This document shows, piece after piece, positions 25,881 through 33,719 of a stretch of 47,985 nt of DNA (within the stretch, counting starts at the first letter, position 1; the number at the start of each line of letters is the position of its first letter). Source of the DNA: Amycolatopsis antarctica (GTDB lineage: Bacteria; Actinomycetota; Actinomycetes; Mycobacteriales; Pseudonocardiaceae); assembly GCF_002262875.1 (NCBI RefSeq), contig NZ_NKYE01000024.1, positions 1 to 47,985 on the forward strand, read 5' to 3'. The translations under genes were made by a program, and so were the position numbers. Under the pieces are notes generated by a model that searched no databases, was not told where the DNA came from, and was given only the letters and a program-made list of their open reading frames with translations.

Positions 25881-25906
25881 GTTTGAGCTTTGGACAACCT
25901 GGGCAC
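25881..25906 (+). promoter_or_regulatory. SigF-type promoter of the divergent whiB gene
   Basis: GTTT (25881-25884), a 16-base spacer and GGGCAC (25901-25906) lie 40 bases before the whiB start. Spacer and element order equal those of the opposite-facing rsbW promoter 17 bases away. The -10 element ends CAC where the consensus has TAT, so it may be weaker. Places whiB in the SigF regulon (inference). Confidence 0.58.
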
Positions 25907-25946
25907 CTCCCCGGTGAACGTGAACGATCAGCCGAAGGGCGGACAG

Positions 25947-26276
25947 ATGAGCGACGTGAGCCGGCTGCCGGTGGTAGTGGCGGACGAATGGGACTGGCAG
26001 CTCGAAGGTGCCTGCCGGGGTTTCGACAGCAGCCTGTTCTTCCACACCGACAACGAGCGCGGCTTCGCGCGGGAGATGCGCGAGTCGCGGGCGAAGGCGA
26101 TCTGCGAGTCGTGCCCCGTGCTCAAGCAGTGCCGCGAGCACGCCCTCTCGGTGCAGGAGCCATACGGGATCTGGGGCGGCATGGGCGAGGTGGAGCGCCG
26201 CGAGCTGTTCCGCCGCCGCCGTCGCGCACACGACCGGCCCGCCGTGCAGGCGGATGCCCAGGAGACCCCCGCCTGA
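25947..26276 (+). CDS. WhiB-family iron-sulfur regulator (WhiB3/WhiD-like)
   Basis: Protein of 109 residues with the four cluster cysteines Cys23, Cys53, Cys56 and Cys62 (CRGFD, CESCPVLKQC), the turn EPYGIWGGM and a basic C-terminus RRRRRAHDR for DNA binding. The W-x-W-Q-L-x-G-x-CRGxDSSxFF N-terminus resembles WhiB3/WhiD, which sense redox or NO through a 4Fe-4S cluster and act with sigma factors. I chose MSDVSRLP as the start because its length and residue positions equal those of the second WhiB at 33720; an in-frame ATG at 25890 would fall inside the promoter. Divergent from rsbW-sigF. Confidence 0.92.
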   Translation: MSDVSRLPVVVADEWDWQLEGACRGFDSSLFFHTDNERGFAREMRESRAKAICESCPVLKQCREHALSVQEPYGIWGGMGEVERRELFRRRRRAHDRPAVQADAQETPA

Positions 26277-26284
26277 GCACACCC

Positions 26285-26302
26285 GGCCGGCCATGCCCGG
26301 CC
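26285..26302. terminator. Possible short bidirectional hairpin
   Basis: Between the convergent whiB and coxD genes, GGCCGG and CCGGCC enclose a six-base loop (CCATGC). The stem is only six base pairs and there is no T-tract, so it is a weak terminator candidate. Confidence 0.3.
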
Positions 26303-26312
26303 CGGCGGGACG

Positions 26313-27230
26313 TCAGCCGAGCAGCGCGTCGAGCTTGGCCCGCACCCGGTCCAGGTCCTCGCTGTACTTCAGTACCGCGCCCAGTGTGATCGCGGCCGAC
26401 TCGACGTCCAGCTCGGATTTGCCCAGTGCCTGCAGCGCCTGTGCCCAGTCCAGTGACTCGGCCACGCCCGGCGGCTTGAGCAGTTCCATCTCGCGCAGCT
26501 TCCGGATCGCCCCGGCGATCTGGGTGGCAAGGCGCTCACCCACGCCGGGCAGCCGCCTGCGCAGGATCGCCACCTCACGCGCCAGGTCCGGATGCTCGAC
26601 CCAGTGGTACAGGCAGCGGCGCTTGAGCGCGTCGTGCACCTCCCGCGTCCGGTTCGACGTCAGCACCACCAGCGGCGGATGCTCGGCGCGCACCTCACCG
26701 AACTCCGGGATCGTCACGGCGTTCTCGTCGAGCAACTGGAGCAGGAACGCCTCGAACTCGTCGTCCGCGCGGTCGATCTCGTCCACCAGCAGAACGCAGG
26801 GCGCCTCGACCAGCGCCCGCAGCAGCGGACGGGCCAGCAGGAACCGCCGGGTGTACAACGACTGCTCGGCGGCCTCGACGTCCAGGCCACCCCCGCCCGC
26901 GGCCTCCAGCGCCCGCAGGTGCAGAAGCTGGCGGGGGAAGTCCCACTCGTAGAGCGCCTGCGCGGCATCGATGCCCTCATGGCACTGCAAGCGGATGATC
27001 GGCAGGCCGAGGCCCTCGGCGAGCGCGTTCGCCAGCGAGGTCTTGCCGGTACCGGGCTCGCCCTCGCAGAACAGCGGGCGGCCCATGCGCAAAGCGAGGA
27101 AAGCCGCGGTCGCCACCCCCTCGCCGGCGAGGTAGCCGGTGGATTCGAGCACCTCGGACAACGCGGCGGGCGAATCGGGCCCGTCCACGCCGTTCCCGCC
27201 GGACGACGTCGTGTGCGCGCTGGTCTCCAC
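26313..27230 (-). CDS. coxD: MoxR-family AAA ATPase, CoxD-like
   Basis: AAA+ ATPase of about 305 residues with Walker A GEPGTGKTSL, the MoxR segment LQCHEGIDAAQALYEWDFPR, Walker B VLLVDEIDRAD and sensor 1 LTSNRTRE. This sequence type is CoxD, which with the VWA protein CoxE matures the metal centre of CO-dehydrogenase-like enzymes. It follows the MocA-like gene, which makes the cytosine form of the cofactor, but is about 9 kb away from coxE. The start is uncertain: GTG at 27230 has AAGGAG nine bases upstream; a TTG at 27272 directly abutting the previous gene would add 14 residues. Confidence 0.87.
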   Translation of the reverse strand: METSAHTTSSGGNGVDGPDSPAALSEVLESTGYLAGEGVATAAFLALRMGRPLFCEGEPGTGKTSLANALAEGLGLPIIRLQCHEGIDAAQALYEWDFPRQLLHLRALEAAGGGGLDVEAAEQSLYTRRFLLARPLLRALVEAPCVLLVDEIDRADDEFEAFLLQLLDENAVTIPEFGEVRAEHPPLVVLTSNRTREVHDALKRRCLYHWVEHPDLAREVAILRRRLPGVGERLATQIAGAIRKLREMELLKPPGVAESLDWAQALQALGKSELDVESAAITLGAVLKYSEDLDRVRAKLDALLG

Positions 27231-27272
27231 GCTGCGTGACTCCTTCGCCGACGGTGGCCTGTTCCCGGTCAA

Positions 27273-27878
27273 CTACATCACGGGCGGCGGTGGCGTGCAG
27301 TGCCTGTGGCCGGGCAGATCCGCGGGTGTGTCCACGTCCCCGCCCGAGCCGAGATCGCCGCATTCCACCAGCCGCAGATCCGGCCGGCCGGACAGCCAGC
27401 CCCGGGCGCCACGATCACCCGAGGCGCCGGCGACGACCTCCGGCCACCAGTGCGCCCCCAGCAGAACGGGATGACCCGGCACCCCGTCGTAGGCGGCCCT
27501 GGCGACGACGCCGGGCGCGGACAGGCCGGCGAGCCGCGCGACCACGGACGCGGTCACCCCGGGCAGATCCACCAGGTGGACGAGCGCGGCCTCGGGCACT
27601 CGCGGCAGCGCGGCCAGCGCACCGAGCCCGGCGCGCAGCGAGGCGCCCATCCCCTCGGCCCAGTCCTCGGCGAGCACGGTGGCCGCCGGGGCGGGCACCA
27701 GTGCCCGGACCTGCTCCGCCCGCGCTCCGAGCACGACGTGCACCGGAGCGCAGCCGCCCTCGGTCAGCGCGCGCAGGGCACGTCGCACCAGCGGCTCCCC
27801 GGCGAGTTCGACCAGGGCTTTCGGGTGCCCGAACCGGCGTCCGGCGCCCGCCGCGAGCAGCAGTCCCGCCGCGGTCAC
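27273..27878 (-). CDS. MocA/MobA-like molybdenum cofactor nucleotidyltransferase
   Basis: Protein of 201 residues opening with AAGLLLAAGAGRRFGHPKAL, the nucleotide-binding loop of the MobA-like NTP transferase superfamily, followed by GEPLVRRALRAL and LVHLVDLPGV, the metal-binding aspartate strand. Members encoded with CoxL/XDH-type hydroxylases are MocA, which attaches CMP to molybdopterin to give the dinucleotide used by those enzymes. GTG start overlaps the IclR stop (GTGA) and coxD follows, so the unit reads IclR regulator, cofactor enzyme, CoxD ATPase. Cytidylyltransferase specificity is inferred from context. Confidence 0.82.
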   Translation of the reverse strand: MTAAGLLLAAGAGRRFGHPKALVELAGEPLVRRALRALTEGGCAPVHVVLGARAEQVRALVPAPAATVLAEDWAEGMGASLRAGLGALAALPRVPEAALVHLVDLPGVTASVVARLAGLSAPGVVARAAYDGVPGHPVLLGAHWWPEVVAGASGDRGARGWLSGRPDLRLVECGDLGSGGDVDTPADLPGHRHCTPPPPVM

Positions 27879-28753
27879 CGCTGCCGCCGGACCCGGCCCG
27901 GCGGAGCGAGCGCGAGATCCGCCTCGATCCGCCCTGCGGCGGTGAGCAACGGAGGAACGAGGTCGCGGCGCACCTCGGCCACAGTGGTACGGCTGGCATG
28001 GGTGGACAGGTTCACGGCTGCGATCACCCTGCCCGCACGGTCGCGCACCGGCGCGGCCACCGAACGCAGGCCCTGCTCCAGTTCCTGGTCCACCAGCGCC
28101 CAGCCCTGACCGCGTACCACCGCGAGTTCGGCACGCAGCCGTTCCGGTTCGGTGAGCGTGCGCGGTGTGTGGCGGATGAGCCGCGCGACCTCCAGGTAGC
28201 CGGTGAGCTCCGCGTGCGGCAACCCGGCGAGCAGGACGTGCCCCATCGAGGTCGCGTGGGCGGGCAGGCGGGTGCCGACGTTGATCGCGACGGTCATGAT
28301 CCGCGCGACCCCGGCGCGGGAGACGTAGACGATGTCGTTGCCGTCGAGCACGGCGACCGAACTGGATTCGCCCACCTCGGCGGACAACGCCTCCAGATGG
28401 GGCTGGGCCAGACCGGGCAGGGTCATCCCGGACAGGTAGGAGTAGCCGAGTTCGAGGACCCTGGCGGTGAGGGCGAAGTACTTGCCGTCGGTGCGCACGT
28501 AGCCGAGATCGGCGAGGGTGAGCAGGAAACGGCGGGCGGCGGCGCGGGTGAGTCCGGTGCCGCGGGCCACCTCGCTCAGCGTGAGTTCCCGGTGTCCCGC
28601 GTCGAACGCCCTGATCACCGCCAGGCCGCGTTCGAGCGACTGCACGTGGTGGGCACCGCGTACCTCTCCCGCGCCCTCGTTCCCGCCGGCACCGGGCTCG
28701 GCGCCGGTGTCGGCTTCGGTGTCCACGCCGGCCGCTCCGGCGTCGGTGTCCAT
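27875..28753 (-). CDS. IclR-family transcriptional regulator
   Basis: Protein of 292 residues. After a low-complexity Gly/Ala/Asp/Glu N-terminus of about 35 residues, the helix-turn-helix lies at HHVQSLERGLAVIRAF.. LTLSEVARGTGLTRAAARRF and the C-terminal effector domain includes SSSVAVLDGNDIVYVSR and LPAHATSMGHVLLAG. The closest named groups are PcaR/PobR-type regulators of aromatic catabolism (family resemblance only). It is divergent from the 2-hydroxyacid dehydrogenase across 97 bases and coupled to the MocA-like gene, so it may control either. Confidence 0.92.
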   Translation of the reverse strand: MDTDAGAAGVDTEADTGAEPGAGGNEGAGEVRGAHHVQSLERGLAVIRAFDAGHRELTLSEVARGTGLTRAAARRFLLTLADLGYVRTDGKYFALTARVLELGYSYLSGMTLPGLAQPHLEALSAEVGESSSVAVLDGNDIVYVSRAGVARIMTVAINVGTRLPAHATSMGHVLLAGLPHAELTGYLEVARLIRHTPRTLTEPERLRAELAVVRGQGWALVDQELEQGLRSVAAPVRDRAGRVIAAVNLSTHASRTTVAEVRRDLVPPLLTAAGRIEADLALAPPGRVRRQR

Positions 28754-28850
28754 GGGCCGACCCTATCGGCCCCCGTTCGGCCGGGCAGGACGCTCGCCCC
28801 GCCTCGGTGCACCGCTCGACGGCGCGCCCGGCGGAGGCGAGGATGAGGCG

Positions 28851-29822
28851 ATGAGCGAGCGCACCCGGATCGTCGTCACCCGGCCCATCGCCCACGAGGC
28901 CATCCGGCTGCTGCGGCAGGCGGGCGAGGTGGCCGAGCCGGGGCGGGAGGCCGTGCTGGAACCGGCCGAGTTGCGCGCCGCGGTCGCCGGAGCCGACGCG
29001 ATCGTCAGCACCCTGCAGGACCGGATCGACGGTCCGCTCGCCGACGCGGCGGGCCCCGGCCTCGCCGTCGTCGCCACCGTCGCCGTCGGCTACGACAACG
29101 TCGACGTCCCGGCCCTGGCCGAACGCGGCGTCACGGTGACGAACACCCCGGGGGTGCTCACCGACGCGACCGCCGACCTCGCGTTCGGCCTGCTGCTTGC
29201 GCTGACCCGGCGGATCGGCGAGGGGGAACGGCTGCTGCGCGCACGGACACCGTGGCGGTTCGACCTCGGCTTCATGCTCGGCAGCGGCCTGCGGGATCGG
29301 ACTCTCGGCATCGTCGGACTCGGCCAGATCGGCCAGGCCGTCGCCCGCCGGGCCCGCGCGTTCGGTATGGAGATCGCCTACACCGGACGTCGGCGCGCCG
29401 ACCCGGCGGTGGAGGCCGAACTCGGCGCGCGGTACCTGCCCCTCGCGGACCTGCTGCGTTCCGCCGACGTGGTGTCGCTGCACTGCCCGCTCACCGAGGC
29501 GACCCGACACCTGATCGACGCGGCCGCCCTGCGGGCGATGCGCCCGGGCGCGTTCCTGATCAACACCACCCGCGGGCCGGTGGTCGACGAACGGGCGCTC
29601 GCCCAGGCCCTGGCGGACGGCGAGATCGCCGGCGCGGGGCTGGACGTGTTCGAGAACGAACCGGACGTGGAGCCGCGACTGCTCGGCATGGACAACGTCG
29701 TGCTGACGCCCCATCTCGGCTCGGCGACGGTGGAGACCCGGACCGCGATGGCGGTGCTCGCGGCACGCAACGTGCTCGCCGTACTCGGCGGCGATCCGCC
29801 GCTGAGCCCGGTACGGGCCTGA
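28851..29822 (+). CDS. D-isomer specific 2-hydroxyacid dehydrogenase (glyoxylate/hydroxypyruvate reductase-like)
   Basis: Enzyme of 323 residues. The NAD-binding turn TLGIVGLGQIGQAVARRARAF is near 150, and the catalytic Arg (INTTRGPVVDE), Glu (DVFENEPDV) and His (TPHLGSAT) are all present. The N-terminal part with VATVAVGYDNVDVPALAERG is typical of glyoxylate/hydroxypyruvate reductases. A link with the glycine/serine genes at the left end is possible because glyoxylate and hydroxypyruvate are their neighbours in metabolism, but the genes are far apart. A strong hairpin follows the stop. Confidence 0.9.
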   Translation: MSERTRIVVTRPIAHEAIRLLRQAGEVAEPGREAVLEPAELRAAVAGADAIVSTLQDRIDGPLADAAGPGLAVVATVAVGYDNVDVPALAERGVTVTNTPGVLTDATADLAFGLLLALTRRIGEGERLLRARTPWRFDLGFMLGSGLRDRTLGIVGLGQIGQAVARRARAFGMEIAYTGRRRADPAVEAELGARYLPLADLLRSADVVSLHCPLTEATRHLIDAAALRAMRPGAFLINTTRGPVVDERALAQALADGEIAGAGLDVFENEPDVEPRLLGMDNVVLTPHLGSATVETRTAMAVLAARNVLAVLGGDPPLSPVRA

Positions 29823-29834
29823 GCCGGGGACGAG

Positions 29835-29866
29835 CGCGTCCCCCGTCCGGAAGGGCGGGGGACGCG
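29835..29866. terminator. Bidirectional hairpin terminator
   Basis: CGCGTCCCCCG and CGGGGGACGCG form a perfect 11-base-pair stem with a ten-base loop (TCCGGAAGGG), placed between the convergent dehydrogenase and HesB-like genes. No T-tract, as is common in GC-rich actinobacteria. Confidence 0.75.
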
Positions 29867-29881
29867 ACGGGCGGAGGGGCC

Positions 29882-30202
29882 CTACTCGGCGGCGGCCTGT
29901 GGTGCGCCGTCCTCGGGCTGCTGCATCACCGCGAAGTTCAACTGACCCTCGTCGTCCTGCTGGACGTCGAGGACCTTGTCGTCGAGGAAGTCCGCGGCCT
30001 GCGGTTCGAGGAACACGCGGGCCCCCTCCTCGGTGCCGAGGACCTGGTCACCCTCCTCCGGCGACGGAGCGACGGCGAGCGAGAGCTGTGCGCCCTCCTC
30101 CTGTTCGGACTGCACGGCGAACCGCAGCCCGCCGGCCTCCTCGCCCTGCTGCTCCGTGAGTGCGCTGATCGCCTGGGCAGCGGCGTCGGTCATGGCGAGC
30201 AT
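29882..30202 (-). CDS. HesB/IscA-like protein without cluster cysteines
   Basis: Acidic protein of 106 residues (MLAMTDAAAQAISALTEQ; GGLRFAVQ; GARVFLEPQAADFLDDKVLD) that follows the strand order of the HesB/IscA fold, including the residues before the place where IscA has its CxC. It contains no cysteine at all, so the classical cluster-carrier role is not supported. The ATG at 30202 with an AAGGGA site gives the usual family length; an in-frame ATG at 30220 would add six residues. The 272 bases upstream (30203-30474, shared with the divergent GAF-ANTAR gene) contain no promoter that I can assign. Confidence 0.72.
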   Translation of the reverse strand: MLAMTDAAAQAISALTEQQGEEAGGLRFAVQSEQEEGAQLSLAVAPSPEEGDQVLGTEEGARVFLEPQAADFLDDKVLDVQQDDEGQLNFAVMQQPEDGAPQAAAE

Positions 30203-30474
30203 GTTCGACCATCCCTTCATTGCTGTCGTGCGCTCGCGTCCCACCGTAGGGGTCACGGATCGGTTACGCCGGATGGGTGCCGGATGATCGGCGTCACCAT
30301 CGCCTCCGGGGCGCGAAGCGGTCCACGGTCACGGTCTCGGGTTATGCTCGTCCCCGGCCGTCGACCTGGCACGACGCTCCCCCTCCCCGCAGATTCCCGC
30401 GGCAGGCGGCGCTGCCCGGCCGAGGTCACCCCGGCGTTCCGCGCCGTGCGGTCCGGAAGGGAAGGGCGTAGGGC

Positions 30475-31365
30475 GTGTCCGATTCAGTGATGTCCGATCC
30501 GGCGGTACCCCGGGCGGCGGTGCCCCATCCAGCGGGGCCCGATCCTGCGGGTTCCGGCTCGCGCGCCCAGGTCGCGGATAACGGCCGCGGCGCGAACGGC
30601 GCGGTGCCGGCGGGGTTCGGCATCGGACCGGAACTGCTCGACCGGCTACTGCACTACCTGCACGGCTCCGTGGACGGCTGCCTCGGCGCGGGACTGTCGA
30701 CCTCCGCGAAGGACTCACATCCGGTGTGCTCGGCCGGGATCGCCGAGGAGATCGATCCGCTCCAGTGGAAACTGGGCACCGGTCCGACCCTGCGCGCCGC
30801 GCTGGAGAACGAATCCACCTTCTCCTCCGACCTCGCCACCGACGATCGTTTCCCCGCACTGGCCGCCGCGGTGGCCGAGCGAACGGATCTGCCGGAGACG
30901 ATCGCCGTGGTGGCAGTGTCCGGGAGCTGGAACGACGAGGGCCCGATCGTGCTCACCGTCTACCTCGACCATCCCCCCTGCCCCGCCGACCTGCTGGCCG
31001 TCGAAGAGATCGAACCGGTGCTGGCGATGGCGGCCGCCGTCGTCGAGTACTGCTCCGAGGAGATGCTGCGGGCGGACCAGCTCGTGACCATGGTCGAGCA
31101 CCGGCGGATCATCGAACAGGCGAAGGGCATGGTGATGGCGGTGCGCGGATGCGACGCCACCACGGCCTTCCGTTCACTCGTGGTGGCCAGCCAGCACTTC
31201 AACGTCAAACTGCGCGACCTCGCGGTGGCCACCGTGGAAGAGGTCGGCGGTGCTCCCGCCGAGGGGCCGCCGCAGGACGCGATCGGTGGGGCGCCACCGC
31301 GGTCGCCGGATGCGGCCGCCCGCGGTGCCGCCCGGCGGATGTGGGCCGCGCTGCGGGAGAACTAG
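30475..31365 (+). CDS. GAF-ANTAR antitermination regulator
   Basis: Protein of 296 residues. A low-complexity Pro/Ala/Gly N-terminus (about 45 residues) is followed by a GAF domain (about 55-205; LDRLLHYLHGSVDGCLGAGLS, DPLQWKLGTGPTL) and an ANTAR domain (about 210-265; VEHRRIIEQAKGMVMAVRG, FRSLVVASQHFNVKLRDLA). ANTAR domains bind paired hexaloop hairpins in RNA and prevent termination. The GTG start has an AAGGG-rich leader; an in-frame ATG five codons later is an alternative. A Pro/Ala-rich tail follows the ANTAR domain. Target RNAs are not identifiable here. Confidence 0.88.
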   Translation: MSDSVMSDPAVPRAAVPHPAGPDPAGSGSRAQVADNGRGANGAVPAGFGIGPELLDRLLHYLHGSVDGCLGAGLSTSAKDSHPVCSAGIAEEIDPLQWKLGTGPTLRAALENESTFSSDLATDDRFPALAAAVAERTDLPETIAVVAVSGSWNDEGPIVLTVYLDHPPCPADLLAVEEIEPVLAMAAAVVEYCSEEMLRADQLVTMVEHRRIIEQAKGMVMAVRGCDATTAFRSLVVASQHFNVKLRDLAVATVEEVGGAPAEGPPQDAIGGAPPRSPDAAARGAARRMWAALREN

Positions 31366-31419
31366 GACCCGCGGGACAGGTCATGGCGCGACGGCCGCGA
31401 CCACGCCACAACCGGACGT

Positions 31420-31836
31420 CTAGATCCGCGCCTCACCGGGCGGCGTCCGGATCCAGTCCGCCACCGACCCGCCCGCCTCGTCGGACAACTGCCGGTCGGG
31501 CGCCGACGAACCCGGCGCGTCCAGCCGCTCCTCGGGGGCGACCGGCTCCACATCGGCGGCGACGTCATCCACGCTGTCGTCCAGTTCCTCGGCCGGGGTG
31601 GCCGCGATCGGGCGGTCACGGATCTCCGGTTCCTCGGGTTCCGGCTGCTCCTCGTGCAGCTTCTGGTCGAGGCTCTCGCCCTCCTGCTGCTCGCGGGCGG
31701 TCATGCCGAACCGGTTCGCCGCGGACCAGTGCTCGGGCGGTTCCACGCCCTCCTCCAGCGGATCGACCTGCAACCGGTCCTCGTCGGTGTCCTCGCTGGC
31801 GCTGTGCTCGGCGTGCTGCTCGACCGGATCGCTCAT
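31420..31836 (-). CDS. DUF5709-family acidic protein
   Basis: Protein of 138 residues, very acidic and likely disordered, with PEHWSAANRFGMTAREQQEG and ESLDQKLHEEQPEPE in the middle and SDEAGGSVADWIR near the C-terminus, the layout of the actinobacterial DUF5709 family. Function unknown. ATG start with GAGGAGG site. Convergent with the GAF-ANTAR gene across 54 bases; divergent from the STAS gene at 32118. Confidence 0.85.
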   Translation of the reverse strand: MSDPVEQHAEHSASEDTDEDRLQVDPLEEGVEPPEHWSAANRFGMTAREQQEGESLDQKLHEEQPEPEEPEIRDRPIAATPAEELDDSVDDVAADVEPVAPEERLDAPGSSAPDRQLSDEAGGSVADWIRTPPGEARI

Positions 31837-32117
31837 CGGTGCCTCCTCGTGATCGCATCTGCTCGAAGCAGGCCTACCACCGACGGCCTGTGGTCAAACG
31901 GCGAGCGCGCAGGGCAGTCCGGCGGTGGGCGGTGTCCGCCCCTGCGGGCGCGCTGCGTACCGTTGGGATTCGGTTGAGCAAACAGCCGGTACGGGAGCGG
32001 GTCTCGCCCGCGTCCGGCCGCGACTGAACCGGCTCGACCGGGCGCCAGGTGCGCCCGGCCGTCGGCCGAGGCCCGCTCCCTCCTGATTTCTCCCCCGAAG
32101 TCACCGGAGTGCCCAAC

Positions 32118-32627
32118 GTGTCCGACTCCCCCGTGAGACCCCAGACCACCGGAACCGCCGACACCAGACCGAGCACCGCGGGAACCGCGGTGTCAGACCC
32201 GTCCGGCCGTCCGGCCGCTTATGTCTCCCGCGACCTCCGGCTGGACGCCGAACTCCACCCGGGCGGTTCCCCCCGGACGCCGACGATCATGCTCGGCCGG
32301 GTGCAGGGCGACGTCGACGCCCGCTCGGCCGCCGACTTCCGCGCCTGGTGCGCGGGCGCGGCCGACCCCGGGCCGCTGGTGCTCGACCTGTCCGACGTCA
32401 CCTTCCTCGGCGTGGCCGGTCTGTCGGCACTCGTCGATCTGGCACACGATCTGCGCCGCCGGGGCGTGGACTGGGCCGTCGCGGCGCAGGCGCGGGCGGT
32501 GCTGCGGCCGTTGGCGGTCAGCGGTCTACCCGACCTGGTGCCGGTGCACCCGACGGTCCGGGCGGCGATGGACTCGCTGACGGGCCCCCGGCCGGAAAGT
32601 TCGGCCGCCGGAGACCCGCGGGGCTGA
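32118..32627 (+). CDS. STAS-domain protein lacking the phosphorylation serine
   Basis: Protein of 169 residues with a disordered N-terminus of about 35 residues and a STAS domain: MLGRVQGDVDARSAADF and VLDLSDVTFLGVAGLSALVD. In the loop where anti-anti-sigma factors have Asp-Ser-(Ser/Thr/Ala)-Gly, this protein has Gly98-Val99-Ala100-Gly101, so it cannot be phosphorylated there. It could be a constitutive antagonist or have another binding role. The GTG at 32118 has GGAG eight bases upstream; a GTG at 32109 would add three residues. It lies upstream of sigD in the same direction, separated by 265 bases. Confidence 0.8.
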   Translation: MSDSPVRPQTTGTADTRPSTAGTAVSDPSGRPAAYVSRDLRLDAELHPGGSPRTPTIMLGRVQGDVDARSAADFRAWCAGAADPGPLVLDLSDVTFLGVAGLSALVDLAHDLRRRGVDWAVAAQARAVLRPLAVSGLPDLVPVHPTVRAAMDSLTGPRPESSAAGDPRG

Positions 32628-32719
32628 ATCCCGCCGACCGTTCGTCGATTCGGTTGCGGCAAACGGGGGAATAGGCTTGTTGAGAACTGGAACATCCAGG
32701 CATATCGCGGTTACGATTA

Positions 32720-32732
32720 CTGCGAGTCGCAG
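32720..32732. promoter_or_regulatory. Palindrome and hairpin in the sigD leader region
   Basis: CTGCGA-G-TCGCAG is a perfect 6-1-6 palindrome about 160 bases before sigD, just downstream of a possible promoter (TTGAGA at 32680, ATATCG at 32702, 16-base spacer). A second inverted repeat (CGGGT/ACCCG around 32747-32764) follows. The 32628-32892 gap is AT-richer than the coding DNA and holds no gene I can support. Confidence 0.35.
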
Positions 32733-32892
32733 AGCCTCCGGACAATCGGGTGCTTCGCAACCCGGATGTACGCATCAGCAGCGTTTTCCCTCGGATGGGA
32801 ACTCACACAGAGTCACCCGGGAGGCACCATGCTCATCAGCGCGATCCCGGCCCATGCCGCCTCGGACTCGTCCACGTCGACAGGAGTTCGCC

Positions 32893-33678
32893 GTGACCAT
32901 GACCCCCTTGTCCACTCCGACGGGCGCCCCCGGTGACCGGCCGGGCGTGGCGAGCGCGGACGGGGTCGCCACGGGCTCGACGGGCCGGCGGCGACAGGTG
33001 AAGCCGGCACCCACCCGCCCGGCACCGCTGCCGTCGCCGGACCGGCCGTCGCCGCCCGAGGCGGTCCCCCGTCTCGGGGGGCCCAGCCGCGTCCCGGCCG
33101 GGACGCGGCTGACCACCGAACAGCTCGATCCGCTGGTGCGGGCGGCCTCCACCGGCGACCGGGCGGCGGTGGCGACCCTGCTCGCGGCGATCAGCCCCAC
33201 GGTCACCCGGTACTGCCGGGCCCGGCTGGGCGGACGGGACCTCTCGTACGTCTCGGCGGACGACGTCGCGCAGGAGGCCTGCCTGGCGGTGCTCACCGCG
33301 CTGCCCGCGTACCAGGACCGGGGCGGATCGTTCCTGTACCTGGTACACGCGATCACCTCGAACAAGATCGCGGACGCCTTCCGCAAAGTCTCGCGGGACC
33401 GTTCGGATCCCGTCCCCGAACCACCGGAGGCCGTCCGTCCGGGGACCGAGAACGCCCCGGAACGCAGCGCGCTGGACGGCGATCTCCGTTCCCGCTTGGA
33501 AGGCCTGCTCGCGCATCTTCCCCAGGTGCAACAGGAGATCCTGGTGCTGCGCGTCATCGTGGGGCTGTCCGCGAACGAGACCGCGGAGGCGGTGGGGATG
33601 ACGCCGGGCAACGTGCGGACCACCCAGCACCGGGCGCTGGCCCGGCTGCGCGGCTTGGCCGGCGACGAGGCCTGGTAG
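32893..33678 (+). CDS. sigD: SigD/ShbA-type ECF sigma factor
   Basis: ECF sigma factor of 261 residues. A disordered, Pro-rich N-terminus of about 75 residues precedes region 2 (AISPTVTRYCRARLGGRDLS, SADDVAQEACLAVLTALPAY, SFLYLVHAITSNKIADAFRK) and region 4 (EILVLRVIVGLSANETAEAV). These match mycobacterial SigD and streptomycete ShbA, which direct transcription of ribosomal or principal-sigma genes. The GTG start has AGGAG six bases upstream; the ATG two codons later is too far from it. A whiB gene is next to it and convergent, as whiB3 lies near sigD in Mycobacterium. Confidence 0.9.
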   Translation: MTMTPLSTPTGAPGDRPGVASADGVATGSTGRRRQVKPAPTRPAPLPSPDRPSPPEAVPRLGGPSRVPAGTRLTTEQLDPLVRAASTGDRAAVATLLAAISPTVTRYCRARLGGRDLSYVSADDVAQEACLAVLTALPAYQDRGGSFLYLVHAITSNKIADAFRKVSRDRSDPVPEPPEAVRPGTENAPERSALDGDLRSRLEGLLAHLPQVQQEILVLRVIVGLSANETAEAVGMTPGNVRTTQHRALARLRGLAGDEAW

Positions 33679-33719
33679 GGCCCGGCGGACGCCGGAACCC
33701 ACCTGACCCGCCGGCATGG

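Noticed and set aside
31873..31899. GTTT-N17-GGTAGG upstream of the DUF5709 gene as a SigF promoter
   Set aside because: The -10 half departs too far from GGG(T/C)A to be claimed, although spacing and position are suggestive.
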